NCBI RefSeq assembly: GCF_006546985.1
Contig: NZ_VATK01000001.1
Coordinates: 124,001 to 188,000 of the forward strand
Direction: 5' to 3'
Length of the DNA stretch: 64,000 nucleotides
DNA from: Bacillus sp. 03113
GTDB taxonomy: Bacteria; Bacillota; Bacilli; Bacillales; Cytobacillaceae
Shown here: piece by piece, positions 33,527-42,369 of the stretch
Numbering within the stretch: position 1 is the first letter of the stretch
How the letters are laid out: each line of letters opens with the position of its first letter
Notes under the pieces: model-generated
The model's input: the letters and a program-made list of their open reading frames with translations, nothing else
The model's database searches: none
Told to the model about the DNA's origin: nothing
Made by a program: the position numbers and the translations under genes

Positions 33527-34398
33527 TGGCCTTTTTCCTGTTCATCTTTATAAATATAAAGAAAGACATCCTCTAAATTAGGCTTCACTTTTGTCCATGT
33601 AGGATCAGGCATATCTTTCGAAATAAACCTTACGATTAATTTTCCATCTTCTTGTTTTTCAGAGAGAGAAAAAAATTGATTTCTAAAGTCCTGAGCTTGT
33701 TGAAAAGCTATTGTTGTTTCATAGACCATACCAGAAATGACGTTGCAAATATGGTGAATACTGTCTTTATAAAGGATTTCTTGATCCTTGATCATAATAA
33801 TTTCATTGGCAATCGATTCAACATCCGAAACAATATGAGTGGAAAGAATGACGATTCGATCCCGCGCGAGCTCGGTTAATAAATTTCTAAATCGAACACG
33901 TTCTTTCGGATCTAACCCAGCAGTTGGCTCGTCTAAAATCAAAATTTTCGGGTCGTTCAGCATCGCTTGGGCAATTCCTACCCGCTGGATCATTCCTCCA
34001 GAAAATTTTTTCATTTTTTTATTGGAGACATGATCTAAAGCAACGAGCTTTAAAAGCTCGCTTACTCTTTCCTTTACCATTTGCTTATCGATTCCTTTTA
34101 AGGCTGCAATATAAGATAAATATCGAGTTGGACTGTAGTTTTTGTAATATCCAAACTCCTGAGGAAGATAGCCTAAAAGATCGCGATATTGTTCATCTAA
34201 TTTGATAATATCTGTACCGTTATAGCGAATTTCGCCTTTGCTTGGAAAAATTAAAGTCGTTAACATTTTGATCAAGGTTGTTTTACCTGCCCCATTTGGC
34301 GCCAGCAATCCATATACCCCATTGCTAAACTCAAGGTTAATGTTTTTTAACGCCTCGAAATTCCCAAAGTTTTTACTAACATTGCTTACGACTAACAT
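33523..34398 (-). CDS. ABC transporter ATPase (BcrA/YxlF-like)
   Basis: A 291-aa ATPase with Walker A APNGAGKTT, Q-loop LPQEFGYYKNYSP, signature FSGGMIQRVG, Walker B ILILDEPTAGLDP and H-loop STHIVSD. The C-terminal about 80 residues are an accessory domain. ABC-2 export type by similarity to BcrA and YxlF. ATG lies 1 bp before the end of the preceding gene's stop, so translation is coupled. Confidence 0.88.
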   Translation of the reverse strand: MLVVSNVSKNFGNFEALKNINLEFSNGVYGLLAPNGAGKTTLIKMLTTLIFPSKGEIRYNGTDIIKLDEQYRDLLGYLPQEFGYYKNYSPTRYLSYIAALKGIDKQMVKERVSELLKLVALDHVSNKKMKKFSGGMIQRVGIAQAMLNDPKILILDEPTAGLDPKERVRFRNLLTELARDRIVILSTHIVSDVESIANEIIMIKDQEILYKDSIHHICNVISGMVYETTIAFQQAQDFRNQFFSLSEKQEDGKLIVRFISKDMPDPTWTKVKPNLEDVFLYIYKDEQEKGQ

Positions 34399-34399
34399 G

Positions 34400-35161
34400 T
34401 TAAGCCACCCCTTCTACTCTTCTAAAAGTAATCAGTTTTTGTAAATTTCTTAGATAAAGCCATATACAGAAAAGGGATAAAACGATATACACATAGATAG
34501 GAAGATTTTTAATCCATAAATGATAAATTTCTTTGCTGTAAATGGATAATATGATATTTACAAGAAGCCATCCGGCTGGATATAAAACCTTCATTAATCT
34601 GGCGTGCATTTTCATAATAAAAAACAAAAATAAGCCTGAAAATAAAAATAAAGACGTCACAGAAATCATAAAAGCAAGCAGGAAGTTTATTTGTTCATAA
34701 GCAGAAACGATCACTGAGACAAAGATCATATTTACTCCTAAACAAATAATGCTAAAGGCAAGCATTCTAAATGCCGCAAGCTGAAAAATATTATATTTAC
34801 ACGTCATTTCGATTTCATACGTATTGGTTTGCTTTAATTTCCAATAACAAAATAGGCAGATTAGTAAATACAAAATTGGAGAAACAATAAAAATAAAAGA
34901 ATAGATCCTTCCATCATGAACGCTGAAGTAGTCTCCAGCTGTATAGCTTATAGACAGCAACACGAATAGGAATAAAAGAATGGCGTAGATGATTTCTGTC
35001 ATCCCGCTGAATAAGTGTTTGAATCCTACGTGCTGATACATCCTTTTCAAATAACTGTAAAAAGAATCTTTTGCTGGCATCCCAATTATCACAATCTTGT
35101 TTATTTGTTCACTTATTGTGTTTTCATTGGGGTAATCGATTGAAAATTTATCCTTATTCAT
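34400..35161 (-). CDS. Membrane protein, candidate anti-sigma factor
   Basis: A 253-aa protein: cytoplasmic N-terminus of about 55 residues, then six hydrophobic segments. Not assigned to a known family. Starts 8 bp inside the ECF sigma gene, the place where membrane anti-sigma factors are usually encoded. The N-terminal part has no clear zinc-anti-sigma (HxxxCxxC) motif. Inference only. Confidence 0.6.
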   Translation of the reverse strand: MNKDKFSIDYPNENTISEQINKIVIIGMPAKDSFYSYLKRMYQHVGFKHLFSGMTEIIYAILLFLFVLLSISYTAGDYFSVHDGRIYSFIFIVSPILYLLICLFCYWKLKQTNTYEIEMTCKYNIFQLAAFRMLAFSIICLGVNMIFVSVIVSAYEQINFLLAFMISVTSLFLFSGLFLFFIMKMHARLMKVLYPAGWLLVNIILSIYSKEIYHLWIKNLPIYVYIVLSLFCIWLYLRNLQKLITFRRVEGVA

Positions 35162-35708
35162 CTTCTTCCTCCTTTAAGTATTTTTTGATTTTTTTTATCA
35201 TAGAATAATATTTTGTTTTCGCTGTAGATTCTGGAACATCTAGTGAAGCTGCAATTTCCAAAAATGTATACTCGCCAAATAGCTTCAATCGAAAGATCTG
35301 TTGCGTAACAGACTCGAATTGATTGACGATATGGACAATTTTTTCAATATCCTGTTTGTACTCTAATCGAATCGTAAAATCTTCATGATGATATAAATCC
35401 TCGCCTTGGATCGATTCAACATGAGAATGATATTTGTAGTACTTTGAACGGTAGTAATCAACGATTCGGTAGGTTGATAGCTTGTACAACCACGTTCGAA
35501 ACGATGCCTTTTGTTCATCATAAGAATCAATGGACTTCAGCATGCTAATGAATACTTCCTGCGTTAAGTCCATCGATAGCTCTTTGCTCATGGTTTGCTT
35601 GTATATATATGCATAAATTTCTTTATAGTATTTAGAGATTAATTGATTTGCTGCAGCTTGACTTGCTTTTGCTTTGATTTGTTTAATCCATTTCTCCTCT
35701 TTTTTCAT
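35154..35708 (-). CDS. ECF-type RNA polymerase sigma factor
   Basis: A 184-aa ECF sigma factor with region 2 (YIYKQTMSKELSMDLTQEVFISMLKSIDSYDEQKASFRTWLYKLSTYRIVDYYR) and region 4 HTH (YTFLEIAASLDVPESTAKTKYYSMIKKIKK). It heads a five-gene operon with a membrane protein and an ABC-2 exporter, reminiscent of sigY-yxl of B. subtilis. The ribosome binding site AGGTGG directly touches the ATG, unusually close. No convincing ECF promoter was found upstream. Confidence 0.88.
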   Translation of the reverse strand: MKKEEKWIKQIKAKASQAAANQLISKYYKEIYAYIYKQTMSKELSMDLTQEVFISMLKSIDSYDEQKASFRTWLYKLSTYRIVDYYRSKYYKYHSHVESIQGEDLYHHEDFTIRLEYKQDIEKIVHIVNQFESVTQQIFRLKLFGEYTFLEIAASLDVPESTAKTKYYSMIKKIKKYLKEEEDE

Positions 35709-35930
35709 CCACCTACGCTCATTTCTACTTATGTTTAACTATTTCAATTGTATATTCGTAAGGATTTGAAAAAAAGTTTTGCTTCTCGTTACATTTTTTA
35801 TTTCTCTATAAATAGATGGTCATTCTACTTTGCAAAGTTACTATTCTAATCAAATAATTTCTTTTTAAGATATAGAAAAAAGGTATTTATTTTAATTTTG
35901 AAGCGACAAGAAATAGCCATAAAAATTTAA
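35709..35930. other. Divergent intergenic region
   Basis: AT-rich DNA between the sigma-factor operon and the Fur-boxed promoter. TGTAAC on the minus strand near 35786-35791 is -35-like for ECF sigma factors, but no matching -10 was found. Confidence 0.3.
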
Positions 35931-35989
35931 TTGACATTGAAAATCATTCTCTATTATAATTCGATTAGTTAATGAAAATCGTTATCATA
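35931..35989 (+). promoter_or_regulatory. Fur-controlled promoter
   Basis: TTGACA (35931-35936) and TATAAT (35955-35960), 18-bp spacer. One Fur-like site overlaps the spacer (TGAAAATCATTCTC, 35938-35951). A better one (TGAAAAT-C-GTTATCA, 35973-35987) covers the start of the transcript. Iron repression is inferred. Confidence 0.72.
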
Positions 35990-36037
35990 AATTTTTTTTT
36001 ACAACAAAAAAATAGATCAGTTAAAGGGGAATATTGC

Positions 36038-37216
36038 ATGCGTAAGAGAGAACTAAAACAAATTTTTGCCTCGTTTTTAATAGCTAGCACTTTGTTAGCT
36101 GCATGTAACACAAAAGATCAGTCTTCTGAAAAACAAGAAGAGAAAAAACAAGAAGAAACGGTAAAAGAAGAAGCAGCAGAAAAAGAAGAAGTGAATGCTA
36201 CTCAAGTTTATCAGGAAGCTATCGCTGAGTTAGATAAAGCGAAGGAAGGAAAAGAAGTTGACTTTACGAAAGTATCAGATCTTTATACAAAGAATCTTCA
36301 AGGCTTAGTACAAGATCGTGATGCTGAAGTAGAAGCAACCCATGATCAGCATATTACTGCAGCCCTTCAAGCTGGAAAAGAAGGCACAATGGATCCAATT
36401 GTTTCTAGACAAATTTTCGATAAGTTAATGCAAAAGGTCTTTTACACGACGATCAAACATGAATTTACTGAAATCGATGAAAAATGGGGCAACGCTGAAG
36501 AGGTTAATAAAGAACTAGAAGAGGCAAAAGAATATTATGCTATTCTGAAAACGACTGTTGAAAAACGTGATGCTGCCTATGGAACGAATATGGTAGATGC
36601 GATTGCCGGCGGATTTGAAGAAATTGAAACTGCTGTAAAGGGAGACGATAAATTAGGCTTCCTATTAGGCAAACAAGTAGTAGACAAGACATTAATGAAA
36701 ACCTTCTATTTAGCGACAGGAGCTCTTCCAAACGGTTATGCAACGAAAGCTTCTGCAGAAGCAAAGACCGATCAAAAGGTTGCCAAAATAGAGCAGGCGG
36801 AAGGCTGGGCCTTTTATCAATCGTTATTCCCTTACTTAAATAAGCATGCACAGGAAGAAGCTGCTTATATTAATCAACAATTTGACTTGCAAACAGACGT
36901 AGCTGCATTAGATCCTGCTTTAGTCAATAAAGCCTTTATTCGTGGGTTTGCGCAAACAGCCCTTGATGAGTATAAGGAAAGCCAAGAGCTCTGGGGACAA
37001 GAAAAATCACCTGTTACAGCTTTAGAGGGAGCTTTATTTATTGATATTATCGGTGAAGACGTCAAAGGTTTATTAGGCGAACAAGCCTATACTGACTTAA
37101 CGAAGAAAGCACAGGACTATCTTGAAGCTGCAAAATCAAAAGATAAGCAATCTGGTGATCCACTAATTAAAGATCTAAATTCAGCTTTACAGACTGTAAT
37201 CGAAAAAGCAAAATAA
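36038..37216 (+). CDS. Iron-regulated helical lipoprotein (EfeO-like role)
   Basis: A 392-aa lipoprotein with lipobox LLAAC, then an acidic Glu/Lys/Gln linker (EKQEEKKQEETVKEEAAEKEE) and a mostly helical domain rich in Glu and His (VEATHDQHITAAL, KHEFTEIDEKWG). It recalls the extracytoplasmic partner of FTR1 permeases (EfeO-like), but motifs are not decisive. ATG 36038 has AGGGG upstream. An earlier in-frame ATG at 35972 lies within the Fur box. It seems distantly related to the protein at 41569-42327. Confidence 0.7.
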   Translation: MRKRELKQIFASFLIASTLLAACNTKDQSSEKQEEKKQEETVKEEAAEKEEVNATQVYQEAIAELDKAKEGKEVDFTKVSDLYTKNLQGLVQDRDAEVEATHDQHITAALQAGKEGTMDPIVSRQIFDKLMQKVFYTTIKHEFTEIDEKWGNAEEVNKELEEAKEYYAILKTTVEKRDAAYGTNMVDAIAGGFEEIETAVKGDDKLGFLLGKQVVDKTLMKTFYLATGALPNGYATKASAEAKTDQKVAKIEQAEGWAFYQSLFPYLNKHAQEEAAYINQQFDLQTDVAALDPALVNKAFIRGFAQTALDEYKESQELWGQEKSPVTALEGALFIDIIGEDVKGLLGEQAYTDLTKKAQDYLEAAKSKDKQSGDPLIKDLNSALQTVIEKAK

Positions 37217-37247
37217 ACGCTTAGATAAGAGAGTGATTCAAAATATA

Positions 37248-37312
37248 CCAGGCCCCTTAAATTCAAATCGTTATCAAAACGGTTTCATTTGGGGGTGTCT
37301 GGCGGTTTTTGA
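37248..37312 (+). terminator. Terminator of the iron-regulated lipoprotein gene
   Basis: CCAGGCCCC (37248-37256) pairs with GGGGGTGTCTGG (37291-37302) and an inner AAATCGTT/AACGGTTT helix stacks inside. GGTTTTTG follows. Confidence 0.65.
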
Positions 37313-37382
37313 ATTGCCCTCTTTTTCCTTTTTATTCATTCGGTATATAATAGAATGAATTTGATTGATCGAGGTGTTATGG

Positions 37383-38330
37383 TTGAAAATCGTTGTAACA
37401 GGTGGTGCTGGGTTTATTGGAAGCCACCTTTCGAAAAGGCTGCTGAAGGAAAATCATGAATTAACGATCATTGATTCTCTTCATCCATATTATTCGCCAG
37501 AGAGAAAACAGCAGCAATTAACAAATATTGCGCGGTCTGGTGCTTTTCATTTTATCGAAAAAGACCTTCTAAATAGAGAAGATGTGTTGTCACTATTTAG
37601 CGAAATTAGACCGGAGGCTGTCATCCATTTAGCTGCTCTTCCCGGTGTTGCTTATTCCATTCAAAAGCCTTTAGAGTATGTTGATTATGATATTAAAGCT
37701 ACGATTAATATACTTGAGGCTGCAGGTAAATATGGTGCTTCACAAGTCGTATTTGCCTCTTCATCCTCGGTATATGGGGATCAAGCAGGTCCTTTTAAGG
37801 AAGAAATGGCATCAGGAAAAGTCCTTTCGCCATATGCAGCATCGAAGTTTTCAGCTGAGTCCTTTTGTCATGTGTATGAGGCTTTATATGGATTTCAAAT
37901 GAAAATTGTCAGACTTTTTACCGTTTATGGTCCGTGGGTTCGCCCTGATATGGCTATCGGGATTTTTCTAAAAAAATTATTGCTTGATCAAGAGATCACC
38001 ATTTATGGGGAAGGAAGAGTACGTGACTTTACCTACATAGATGATATTGTCGATGGGATTTATTTATCGCTTACGAAGCTAAAGCAAAGTAAGATATTGA
38101 ACATCGGCTATGGGAGACCTGTCAGTATGGAGTACCTATTAAACGAATTAATGCTATCCTTTCCGAATATGAAAGTGAACTATGATTCATCACGAGCAGG
38201 TGATGTGTTGCAAACATGGGCTGATATTAGCAAGGCTCAGCGTTTATTAGGATATGAACCAAAAGTAAATATTGAAACTGGTTTAGCTAAAACAATTGCG
38301 TGGGCGAAAGAAAATGAATCATATTTATAA
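37383..38330 (+). CDS. NAD-dependent nucleotide-sugar epimerase
   Basis: A 315-aa extended SDR enzyme: GGAGFIG at residues 6-12, the Ser region FASSSSVYG and catalytic YAASK. SPYAASK and RPDMAIG are typical of UDP-glucose/UDP-glucuronate 4-epimerases. TTG 37383 is chosen since GAGGTG lies 5 nt upstream. First of four coupled genes for envelope glycan or glycolipid synthesis. A TATAAT near 37346-37351 lacks a good -35. Confidence 0.87.
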   Translation: MKIVVTGGAGFIGSHLSKRLLKENHELTIIDSLHPYYSPERKQQQLTNIARSGAFHFIEKDLLNREDVLSLFSEIRPEAVIHLAALPGVAYSIQKPLEYVDYDIKATINILEAAGKYGASQVVFASSSSVYGDQAGPFKEEMASGKVLSPYAASKFSAESFCHVYEALYGFQMKIVRLFTVYGPWVRPDMAIGIFLKKLLLDQEITIYGEGRVRDFTYIDDIVDGIYLSLTKLKQSKILNIGYGRPVSMEYLLNELMLSFPNMKVNYDSSRAGDVLQTWADISKAQRLLGYEPKVNIETGLAKTIAWAKENESYL

Positions 38331-39264
38331 GAAATTAATAAAATTTGGTCTATCCATCTTTGTATTAACTGGGTTTGTTTTTTTAACGATCCGCTATTTT
38401 AATGGAAAGCATCTTTTAGATAATGTAAAAGAATTATTACAACACCCTTTTATTCTATTATTCATATGTACGATTTATCTCCTTTCCTTTGGGTTGAAAG
38501 GTTTTGCTTGGAAGCTATATTTAAATGGGAGACCAAGGTTTTCCTCCTGTATGCTTGGTATTTTCTATAGTTTATTCATCAATCACATACTGCCCGTTAA
38601 AGCAGGCGATCTAGTCAGAATAAAAATACTTAGTACAAGAGATCCCCATATAAAGGATGAGGAGTCCATCCATTCGGTGATTGTTTTAAGAATACTTGAT
38701 ATGATGTGCCTAATGTTGCTCACACTTGCAGGGCTTGTAACCTTAAATGTAAATTATTCAATTCCAATACCGCTAATTGGACTTGTTAGTTTAATCTTTA
38801 TTATCGTAATTATTTTAGTGAAAAAATATTTTCCTGCTTTTTTAGAAAGACAGATGACATTATTGAGAAACGCATTTAGTGGGAAAAACGGTGTGGCCAT
38901 TTTTAGTCTTATTTTTTTAAGCTGGGTTTTAGAAGCTTCGATCCTGTATGGAACTGTTTTTATCGTAGGGCAAGGCGACCTTTCCTTGTTGCAGGCTGTA
39001 TTCGCAAACAGTGTCACAATTGCGGGACAAATTTTTCAAGTAACACCAGGCGGAATTGCAAACTATGAAAGCTTTCTTGTGTTTGCTTTACGCTTATGTG
39101 ATATTCCAGTTACAGACGGATATACAATTTCCATACTTACACATGCATTGAAGTTCGGTTTTTCATATGGTATAGGAGCAGTTGTTTTTATGATTTATCC
39201 AATCCCATTGAAAACAATAAAAGGGTGGATGAGGAGAGTGAACAGAAATGAAAAGCGCATCTAA
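38314..39264 (+). CDS. Flippase-like membrane protein (UPF0104/AglD-MprF TM domain)
   Basis: A 316-aa integral membrane protein with about eight helices. SLFINHILPVKAGDLVRIKILS and FQVTPGGIANYE are signatures of the lysylphosphatidylglycerol synthetase TM / UPF0104 family, linked to lipid or glycolipid translocation. Overlaps the epimerase gene by 17 bp and the next gene by 17 bp, so the cluster is translationally coupled. Confidence 0.83.
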   Translation: MNHIYKKLIKFGLSIFVLTGFVFLTIRYFNGKHLLDNVKELLQHPFILLFICTIYLLSFGLKGFAWKLYLNGRPRFSSCMLGIFYSLFINHILPVKAGDLVRIKILSTRDPHIKDEESIHSVIVLRILDMMCLMLLTLAGLVTLNVNYSIPIPLIGLVSLIFIIVIILVKKYFPAFLERQMTLLRNAFSGKNGVAIFSLIFLSWVLEASILYGTVFIVGQGDLSLLQAVFANSVTIAGQIFQVTPGGIANYESFLVFALRLCDIPVTDGYTISILTHALKFGFSYGIGAVVFMIYPIPLKTIKGWMRRVNRNEKRI

Positions 39265-40714
39265 ATTTGAAAAAGTAGCTGCACGCTGCTGGAATTTGTT
39301 AAATGAGGGAAAGCCCTTTACACCGATCTTTGCGGTGGGAACCTTTCTATTCTTTCATCATACGCAGTTAGGATCCTTAGGATTTATACTAGATTTAATT
39401 GTTGCCTTTATTTATATTATTCCATTATTTGTAATTTATTATATTTTTGATTTTCCTCTTTTTTTAAGAAATTATTTATGGATTCCTTTTGTTGTTTTTT
39501 TAATCATTTGGAATGAGGTTGATATAAAGCTAGTTTTATTTTCAATCGGTCTTTATTTCTTTTTTACCGTTTTCTTTTGGGGAACTCTCTATTACCACTT
39601 GAGAATCGGAACATCTTGGCTCAACTTTACTCGTTTTTGGAAGCTTGTGTTAAAAAATAGTGATTCAACAAGCGGAAACGCTCAGGAGCAGCTGCCAAAA
39701 TTTTTGTTGATTTTATCCGTATGGGAAATGCTGACGGTTCAAAATAAAGCTGGAGAGCCTATTCCTTTTATCCCACTTATATTGTTTTACGCTTTTATTT
39801 GCGTATTTGCTTATATTCTTCATCGAAATTTATTTGATTGGAAACCGAAAGCCTATCCTAGCTTTACAAAGGAAGACTTTCTTCCAGCTATGAAAAGTCT
39901 TTCTGATAAAGTCATTGTCATTGTTATTGATGGAATGCGCAAAGAACGCTTTTATGAAGCACAGACCCCATTTTTAGACTCCTTAAAGGAAAATGGGACG
40001 GAATATATGAATATGGAAACGGTCTACCCAGCTCGAACAGTTGTATGCTTTTCGTCCATGTTTACTGGCACGTACCCAGCAGAGCACGGAATTAAATCAA
40101 ATATGGTTTGGAAATTAGGAATTAAAGTAGAAAGTATTTTTGATTCATTAAGAAAAGTGGGGAAAAAAGGGCGGTTGCTTGGGATTGCCCATTTAGTTGA
40201 TTCAATGGGGAATGATGTTGAAACCGTTACAGCCGTTATGCATAACGATCAAGCAGATCCTAACATTATGAAAAGAGCAAAAAAAATTATGGAAGAGCAG
40301 GATCCGGATTTATTGGTCGTCCAAATGATTGCCACTGATCAAACAGGTCATAGTCGTGGGGTTTTATATGATGAATATATCCAAAAAATAGAGGAAGCGG
40401 ATCTATTAGTAAAAGATTTTGTGGAGTGGCTTGAATACCAAGGTAAAATGGACAACACCACTCTATTTATCTGTGCTGATCACGGACAGGCAGACGGAAT
40501 CGGAGGGCATGGCCATTTAGATGAGGGTGAACGTTATGTTCCGTTTTTTGTCCATGGACCAAATATTGTGAAGGGAAAGAAGGTAGAAGAAAAACACAGT
40601 CTTGTATCATTAGCACCGACACTAGCTTATTTGTTAGGGGCACCTTTTCCTAGTCATAGTCGAGGGAAAGTTTTATTAGATGCAATCGTACAGAAGGATG
40701 AGATCAAACAATGA
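39248..40714 (+). CDS. Membrane-anchored alkaline-phosphatase-superfamily phosphodiesterase
   Basis: A 488-aa two-part protein: about five N-terminal helices (residues 25-200) and a C-terminal type I phosphodiesterase/AP-superfamily domain (about 220-480). Metal and nucleophile motifs are VIDGMRKE, YPARTVVCFSSMFTGTYPAEHGI (nucleophile Thr), TDQTGHSRG and ADHGQADGIGGHGHLDEGE. It probably acts on a phospho-glycan or lipid at the membrane. Coupled to the neighbours by a 17-bp and a 4-bp overlap. Confidence 0.84.
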   Translation: MKSASKFEKVAARCWNLLNEGKPFTPIFAVGTFLFFHHTQLGSLGFILDLIVAFIYIIPLFVIYYIFDFPLFLRNYLWIPFVVFLIIWNEVDIKLVLFSIGLYFFFTVFFWGTLYYHLRIGTSWLNFTRFWKLVLKNSDSTSGNAQEQLPKFLLILSVWEMLTVQNKAGEPIPFIPLILFYAFICVFAYILHRNLFDWKPKAYPSFTKEDFLPAMKSLSDKVIVIVIDGMRKERFYEAQTPFLDSLKENGTEYMNMETVYPARTVVCFSSMFTGTYPAEHGIKSNMVWKLGIKVESIFDSLRKVGKKGRLLGIAHLVDSMGNDVETVTAVMHNDQADPNIMKRAKKIMEEQDPDLLVVQMIATDQTGHSRGVLYDEYIQKIEEADLLVKDFVEWLEYQGKMDNTTLFICADHGQADGIGGHGHLDEGERYVPFFVHGPNIVKGKKVEEKHSLVSLAPTLAYLLGAPFPSHSRGKVLLDAIVQKDEIKQ

Positions 40715-41484
40715 AAAAACATCAAGTTATGGTTTTTTTGCCTGCTTATAATGAGGAAGAATCGATCGGAGAGGTTATTCGAAGCATTCCGAGACATTTC
40801 CATGAACAGATTGAAGTGAAGGTATTAGTCGTCAATGACGGATCGACAGACAAAACGGTGGAAGCGGCGAAATCAGCGGGGGCAGATGTGATTGTCAGCT
40901 TTGAGAAAAATCGAGGTCTTGGAGCCTCTGTCCGAACTGGGATCAAGGAATGCTATGAAAGAGGGGCAGATATCGGTGTCATGATTGATGCTGATGGGGA
41001 ATACCCAGCGGATGAAATACCTGCATTATTACGACCTATCATAGAAGGAGAAGTAGATTATACAATGGGTTCACGTTTTTTAGGAACCATAAAGGGAATG
41101 AAGCTACATCGTCGATTAGGCAATTATTGTTTTACGATTCTGCAAAGTATTTTAATTCGAAAATGGATTTACGATGGACAATCAGGTATGAGAGCCTTCA
41201 CTCGCCAAGCCCTTTTGCATGCAGAAATCATCCATGATTATAATTATGCTCAAGTGCTAACTTTAAACCTTGTCAGAAAAGGCTTTCGTGTTAAGGAAGT
41301 TCCAATTCGATATAAGGTGCGTACTACAGGGGAATCGTTTATTACTTTTAGAGGGTATCTAACTTCGGTGATTCCTGCTATTTGGAAGGAAATGAAACGA
41401 CCTGTTCAAAAAGTAAATATTGATGCTCGTACCGATTTTAGCAATCATTTGGATACATTAAATGTAAGAGAACAAAATTTTTAA
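40711..41484 (+). CDS. Family 2 glycosyltransferase (dolichyl-phosphate-mannose-synthase-like)
   Basis: A 257-aa GT-A enzyme: FLPAYNEEESIGEVI, VNDGSTDKT, RGLGASVRTGI, DADGEYPADEI (DxD) and the DGQSGMRAF motif of DPM1/polyprenyl-phosphate sugar transferases. No membrane helices, so soluble or peripheral. The ATGA overlap couples it to the phosphodiesterase gene. It would charge a lipid carrier or glycolipid in the same pathway. Confidence 0.88.
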   Translation: MKKHQVMVFLPAYNEEESIGEVIRSIPRHFHEQIEVKVLVVNDGSTDKTVEAAKSAGADVIVSFEKNRGLGASVRTGIKECYERGADIGVMIDADGEYPADEIPALLRPIIEGEVDYTMGSRFLGTIKGMKLHRRLGNYCFTILQSILIRKWIYDGQSGMRAFTRQALLHAEIIHDYNYAQVLTLNLVRKGFRVKEVPIRYKVRTTGESFITFRGYLTSVIPAIWKEMKRPVQKVNIDARTDFSNHLDTLNVREQNF

Positions 41485-41510
41485 GAAATTTAATGTTCAC
41501 AAAATTGTCA

Positions 41511-41539
41511 TTGACAATAATATTGATAATCATTATCAT
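41511..41539 (+). promoter_or_regulatory. Fur-boxed promoter of the FTR1 unit
   Basis: TTGACA (41511-41516) and TATCAT (41534-41539), 17-bp spacer. A perfect 7-1-7 Fur box TGATAAT-C-ATTATCA occupies 41524-41538 and overlaps the -10. Confidence 0.88.
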
Positions 41540-41568
41540 TAACTATATCAATAGGAGGATTCATAAAT

Positions 41569-42327
41569 ATGAAAAAAATTTTATTTTTACCATTAGCCTT
41601 GATACTACTTTTTAGCAATTTGTATGTTCATTCGGCTTATGCTTATACATATGGTGATCCGAATAAAGAAGAGTTAGCAGAAGTTTATAAAAAGATGCTT
41701 ATTGAACTAGACAAAAATCCTCCAGATTATGATATAGCCAAGAAGCATTTTCTTACGATAAAAGAAGAAGTCGACATGCATATGGGCCCTGAACCAGCAA
41801 AAATCATTCTTCAAAACCTTGATGAGAAAAATAAAGATGAAGCAATTAAGAATTTAGAAAAGCTTCTTGTCTTAAATATAGCAAGAAGATTAGAAAACAT
41901 AGAGAAAAATTTTGCAGAGTATGATACAAGCAAGCGTTTATTGGCAAAAGGGAATGCTACATATGAAGCATTGTCACCAAAGATCGAGGCAGAAAATTCT
42001 AATTTAAATAAAGAACTAAAAGCTGATTTTGATCAAGCATTAGATTCTTTAGGGAACCCTGGCCTTTTCGGTGTTGGAAAAAAAGAAGCGAATTTAGAAG
42101 CATTTAAAGAGAGTAAAGAAAAGATTTTGTCTGCACTTCAAAAGCAATTCAACTTAAAAAGTCTTGAGGTAGGTCATTTTTCAGAAAGTGCAACGGCAGA
42201 GAGCAGCCAGAAAAAAGATTGGACAGATATTTCGAATTTACGCAATTGGCTTCCACTTGTATTTATCGTCATTTTACTAGCAGCAGCTGTCTTATTCGCC
42301 GTTAGGAAAAAGAAACGCAACTCTTAA
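41569..42327 (+). CDS. Secreted, membrane-tethered iron-uptake accessory protein
   Basis: A 252-aa protein: Sec signal peptide ending AYA, a helical extracytoplasmic domain (residues 26-215, with DMHMGPEPAKIILQNLDEKNKDEAI and RLENIEKNFAEYDTSKRLLAKG) and a C-terminal membrane helix followed by RKKKR. It is not an LPxTG protein. A Fur box upstream and the FTR1 permease 43 bp downstream assign it to ferrous/ferric uptake. Strong AGGAGG site upstream. Confidence 0.75.
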   Translation: MKKILFLPLALILLFSNLYVHSAYAYTYGDPNKEELAEVYKKMLIELDKNPPDYDIAKKHFLTIKEEVDMHMGPEPAKIILQNLDEKNKDEAIKNLEKLLVLNIARRLENIEKNFAEYDTSKRLLAKGNATYEALSPKIEAENSNLNKELKADFDQALDSLGNPGLFGVGKKEANLEAFKESKEKILSALQKQFNLKSLEVGHFSESATAESSQKKDWTDISNLRNWLPLVFIVILLAAAVLFAVRKKKRNS

Positions 42328-42369
42328 AACAAAGTTGGAAGGGTTTATGCATGGAGAGGAGTATAAAAG

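Noticed and set aside
35972-36037. N-terminal extension of the iron-regulated lipoprotein
   Set aside because: It would start inside the Fur box and place a charged stretch before the lipoprotein signal peptide. ATG 36038 has AGGGG upstream.
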